From Sipunculus nudus (lineage: Eukaryota; Annelida; Sipuncula; Golfingiida; Sipunculidae): DNA of 64,000 bases. Positions 60,173-64,000 of this stretch are shown piece after piece. Made by a program: the position numbers and the translations under genes. The stretch covers positions 6,772,101 through 6,836,100 of the forward strand of contig CM049319.1 in NCBI GenBank assembly GCA_026874595.1, read 5' to 3'. Within the stretch, counting starts at the first letter, position 1; every line of letters starts with the position of its first letter. The notes beneath the pieces are model-generated. The model was not told where the DNA came from and ran no database searches. It saw only the letters and a list, made by a program, of their open reading frames with translations.

Positions 60173-60983
60173 TTCCCGAGGCCAATCCAAAATATTGACT
60201 TTATGTTAGTTGTTTGATTAAAGCATTAAAATATTGCATTTAATTATAATGCGATAAACTATTTAGTTTTTTAATGCAAGCAGGTGTCTACCTTGTTGTC
60301 ATAATGAACACTGATGTCCCATTTGAAATATTTGTAGTAGATTAATATATACATGGCGTGATTATTTATAATTATTTTGACTTGGTGACCTGCAACTACC
60401 AGGCCAGGTTGGTGGTGCCACCAACAATATCTTAAATTTTCAAATGTTTATATTTTTTTTTTATTTTTGTCTTGTGGGCGGGGTATATTGAATTAAACAG
60501 GTACTTCATTTCTTGGGGGGGGGTATGCCAAATTCGAGAATGGTCACTTTTGCCATCTGGCGCTGCTTAGGTAATCCACCAAGTGTATTATTATCATAAA
60601 GATCCAGATCACTTCTGTTACTATACTGGCATAACTTGCATCTATAATTCAACTTTATGGCTTGAAATAGATAAATAATTATGTACTGATGTTGTTAGAA
60701 CACGTTTCGTACTTATTATTGTTACCGTTATTTTTTTTTTCGGCTGAGGCTTTTGTCAGCATCTGCTGATATTCTGGCTATCAGTTAAGTTAATGTTTTT
60801 GTTGGACACCATTCTTGTTAATGGCATCATATATTTAAAACAAGTGGACCATGGGCAATGACGCTCAGCTGAATTCAAGTAACCTTGAACATTGAGTAAA
60901 ATGATTTCCTGAGTGCTCAACATCATGCATTTTGCCGGAAGACCTTGAAAATAGGTTTCAGTGACCTTATTTGACATCAAACG

Positions 60984-62420
60984 GCTACATTTTGTGCTTA
61001 TATGACTAACGGTGCAAAAATCATATTCCTTGACACAGCTGGAGAATATGTTTTACAGTGACATCATTTCAGGTTTCCTACAAATTTTACAGGAACCTCC
61101 CTGGAGCTAAATCAAGTTGGAAGTTTCTAGGTCCTGCTGTAACCAATCATGCAAATCTGTCCTATAGAGTCCTCTTATCATGTTCGTTTACATATCTTTC
61201 AGAATATAGGTCACAAGGACCTAATTTCAGGTTTCCAAGCGGATTTGCCAGGGACCTTCCTGGATATAGAGTTAGAAGTATCTACATCTAACTGTTATGG
61301 TTTGTGCCCTATAAACGGTCGGACTGCTTCATTTCAATGTTTGAAAAAAAAAAACAGAAAAAAATGCATAAAAATTCGAAAAAAAATTACAGGTGGCACC
61401 ACCAGTCTGCAGGGAACTGATGAAACTTTCAATGATCAATATGCATGCAAAAAATCATGGCGCTCAATGCATAAGTTATTTAGATACTGGAGCTTAATTT
61501 TGGTATCAAATTTTTAATTATTCTGCTGAGTACTTACGAGCTCCATTGCTTAAAGGATATTGGTCACAGAGACCTTATTTTAGGTTTCCAAGGGGTTTCT
61601 TATGGACCTCACTTGATATCAAGTTAGAAGATTCTAGGTTAAACAGTTACGATTTGTGCCCCATCTGATTCACTTGGTGCTTAATACTCATGTTTGTGAC
61701 CTGTAATTCACAAAATTTAGGTCACTATAACCTAATTTCATATTTACAAGAAGAAGATTTACAATTCGAAAAAAGACAAGTGGAACCAGCAGTCTGCAGA
61801 AGCTGATGAACCACTTCATGATCAATATGCATGCAAAGAATTATGGCAATCAATGCATTCGTTATTCAAATATTGGAGCTTTTTTTTCAATCATTTTTTT
61901 TTATAATTCTGGGGGTGGTCCTGTACCAAGACTGAGGTGACTCCATGTCAGTCTAACATGCTTCATAAAATTAAGTATCAGCACCGAGACCCCTGAGTGA
62001 TGTTGCGAAAACATACGATATCAAATGAGTATATATATACTGTAAGAAAGGAAGCGTTATGTTAGATACCTTACCGCAATGGAGACTAAATGCAATTATA
62101 CGGTGTATGTGTCCGTTCCGTGGATACCGCCGCATATAAAGCTTCAAGTAAACAAAAGAACGTTAATCCTGTACCGGGAAAAATTGCTATAAAATCAAAT
62201 ATTGTGTGTTTGACAAGAAAACACATGCATTTGAGGTAAGGAATAGTCAAATATCCGACTTTCCAAGAAATTTCGCTAAAATTCATGATTTAATACCAAA
62301 ACCGTACTCAACCGAAAGTTCCATGGATTAGATATATAGATACTGGAGCCTTTGTATCAGATTTTTAATTGGTCTGGGGGTTGTCCTCTACCAAGAACGA
62401 GATGATTCTATCTCAGTCTT
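60984..62420 (+). repeat. Degenerate array of RepA/RepB units
   Basis: Repeated modules in the same orientation. RepA-type segments lie at about 61,050-61,150, 61,200-61,310, 61,550-61,660 and 61,690-61,760. RepB-type segments (accagtctgcag...ctgatga, atggc...caatgcat, actggagc) lie at about 61,385-61,515, 61,785-61,915 and 62,330-62,380. The frame at 61,149-61,517 is formed by the array and is not a gene. Confidence 0.7.
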
Positions 62421-63039
62421 TCATGCTACGTAAGGTAACTACCGAACCATGTAAAAAAATCTAAAAGTTAAAGCTGGGTCCTCAACAAGCGTCACTTATC
62501 TTAAGATCGCCCGGGTGCCGATACCGGAAACGACGTGAAACTCTGAGTTATAACACTGCTTAACATTTAGTTAATCTGTTCAACCTTAGTTGTATTGAGC
62601 ACTATATTGCAAGGACTGGAACCTAATATATTGCCTCTCAGATTATCTGATTGATATAGTATTTGCGGTATGCGTTGAATCAATAAGGGCCGAACAATGA
62701 AACTCTTCAACATCGAATATTCTCTAAAGGACATCCCGATCCAACCCCGGAAGGCCTTTATAATTAAACTGCTAGAAAAGACCAAGGAACTAATAAAACA
62801 CGTGCGATGGAAATCATTCTTTTTTTCATAATAACGATCCTATTAATAATTTATAATCCTATGGAACAGGCGAAGTGAATCAATTTTAATTTGAAATGCC
62901 GACCCCTGAAACTGCAAATTCTTGTAAAAAGAAAGCAACAGTTATAGCAGGGCTTTAACAAGCGTCAGTAATATGATGCGATATAAAACTCCAAGTCATA
63001 ACACGGTGCTTATGTGCTTATCACAGCATGCTTATGTTT

Positions 63040-63042
<3 letters not shown>
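62421..63042. other. No gene seen
   Basis: AT-rich sequence. A minus-strand frame at 62,567-62,785 is short and without resemblance to known families. Confidence 0.5.

Positions 63043-63103
<61 letters not shown>
63043..63103. repeat. (AT)n microsatellite
   Basis: About 61 bp of pure AT. An overlapping minus-strand frame with repeated YI is a by-product. Confidence 0.95.
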
Positions 63104-63106
<3 letters not shown>

Positions 63107-63235
63107 ATAGTTTTCTCTCGGGAGATTATAACTGAGTTGCTCTGGTAACTTATATTGAAACACATATATTTATATTCCACTTGTGTGTGTAAGTGTACAC
63201 TGAAGCGCAAGCTCTCTCCTTCTCTCCCTCTCTCT

Positions 63236-63400
63236 TTTGCCCATTATCGAATTCAGGCGAGATAATATATTAGTAAGTCTATGAGTATGGTGAGTTCCAT
63301 AGCATCCGTCCAAGCCCCGATAAGTTATTGTTATGACACTTAAAATTAACGGACGTAGGAACGGACTTAGATACGGTATATTGTCATATAGACGGACATA
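63236..63400 (+). repeat. Dispersed repeat RepC, second copy
   Basis: gcccattatcgaattcaggc, then gataatatattag, then ccaagccccgataagttatt, then atgacacttaaaattaacgg match the unit at 10,384-10,460. Confidence 0.6.
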
Positions 63401-64000
63401 TTAAAATTATAAATAAGATGAATATTAATGGTAAAATAGTACGTGACCCAAAGGAAATGTTGTTTGCGGAAGAATATCAGCTCAACTTATACAATAACAG
63501 TTATTATTAATAGTAATATGAGTTCCTTTGGTTCAAAATATATTTCGGGGCACTGAGAAAATTATAGAAATTCTCAGTGTTGACGATTCGTATTCGTACT
63601 GAACCCAGGCTATTGCAATAAAGATTACATACCACATAAACTATGTCTTATTGCCCCGGAAATCCCTCAGGCCGCTTCCAGAACAGACCTTGAATTTTCC
63701 CTTGACAGGAATACTCCCTCGACGCTTGCGCAGTCAATTATTGATTTTCACTCGTGAGCAACCCAGCAGTTACAGGTCACCACTGCTGTCATACAGTGTA
63801 AACCAAATCATCTATACTCCCTTCTGTTTTCTAAAAATAGATTCCATCTTAAACGACTAAACAGAGATATAACAGTACATCCACCTTGTAGTTTAAATAG
63901 CTGTGTTCTCTGGTATCCTCATTTACAGCACACGCTTTGCTACATCAAAAAGCAGAGAAACAATTATATGATGTGCTTGCTATACAGTATATATATATAT
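63401..64000. other. Right end of window, no gene seen
   Basis: A 69-residue plus-strand frame at 63,651-63,860 has no family resemblance. The window ends in a short AT tract. Confidence 0.5.

Larger units (their letters stand above)
56019..60983 (-). repeat. IR-B right arm (intron of the HNMT-like gene)
   Basis: Reverse complement of 29,463-34,362. It starts four bases inside the HNMT-like exon and extends up the gene's intron, so this arm is probably the original location and the left arm the copy. It holds right-only insertions at 58,321-58,470 and about 59,598-60,186. Confidence 0.9.

Noticed and set aside
61149-61517. 122-residue frame
   Set aside because: Lies entirely in the RepA/RepB array, and a shifted frame at 61,058-61,291 is equally open.

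Overview
The window is AT-rich, intron-bearing, repeat-dense animal DNA. No bacterial gene organisation is present. Three things point to an invertebrate metazoan, most likely a lophotrochozoan and probably a bivalve mollusc: a SUEL-type (rhamnose/galactose-binding) lectin exon, two linked exons of a histamine-N-methyltransferase-like gene, and many dispersed repeats of a kind I associate with bivalve genomes. The clade call rests on general impression, not on a search.

The dominant structure is two large imperfect inverted duplications. IR-A pairs about 694-15,709 with about 34,371-52,742. IR-B pairs about 29,463-34,362 with about 56,019-60,983. Stretches compared by eye look roughly 90-96% identical, interrupted by many transposon-sized insertions and deletions. 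The order is A, spacer, B, A' (inverted), HNMT-like exons, B' (inverted). B and A' are separated by only about 8 bp, and B breaks off about 4 bases inside the copied start of an HNMT-like exon. B/B' is therefore a duplicated piece of that gene's upstream intron.

Inside IR-A each arm carries the same fossils: a tRNA-like SINE, an internally deleted pogo/Tigger-like DNA transposon with intact ends and TA target duplication, a 5'-truncated CR1/L2-like LINE, and a GACA-rich minisatellite. The right arm also holds an apparent 5-kb element with long terminal inverted repeats (46,943-51,987) around three about 441-bp tandem units. The left arm keeps only one end of it.

The spacer (15.7-29.4 kb) holds a nearly full-length but decayed L1/Tx1-like LINE on the minus strand (about 16.77-22.12 kb) and the terminal exon of a SUEL lectin gene at 23,286-23,576, read in three frames because of two apparent one-base losses. 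IR-B left contains a probable solo LTR absent from the right arm. The last 3 kb are a degenerate array of a common dispersed repeat plus AT microsatellite.

Host protein-coding content is therefore small: one lectin exon (plus strand) and two methyltransferase exons (minus strand). Everything else recognisable is transposable-element or duplication-derived. All repeat boundaries were read by eye, so most are accurate to a few tens of bases.
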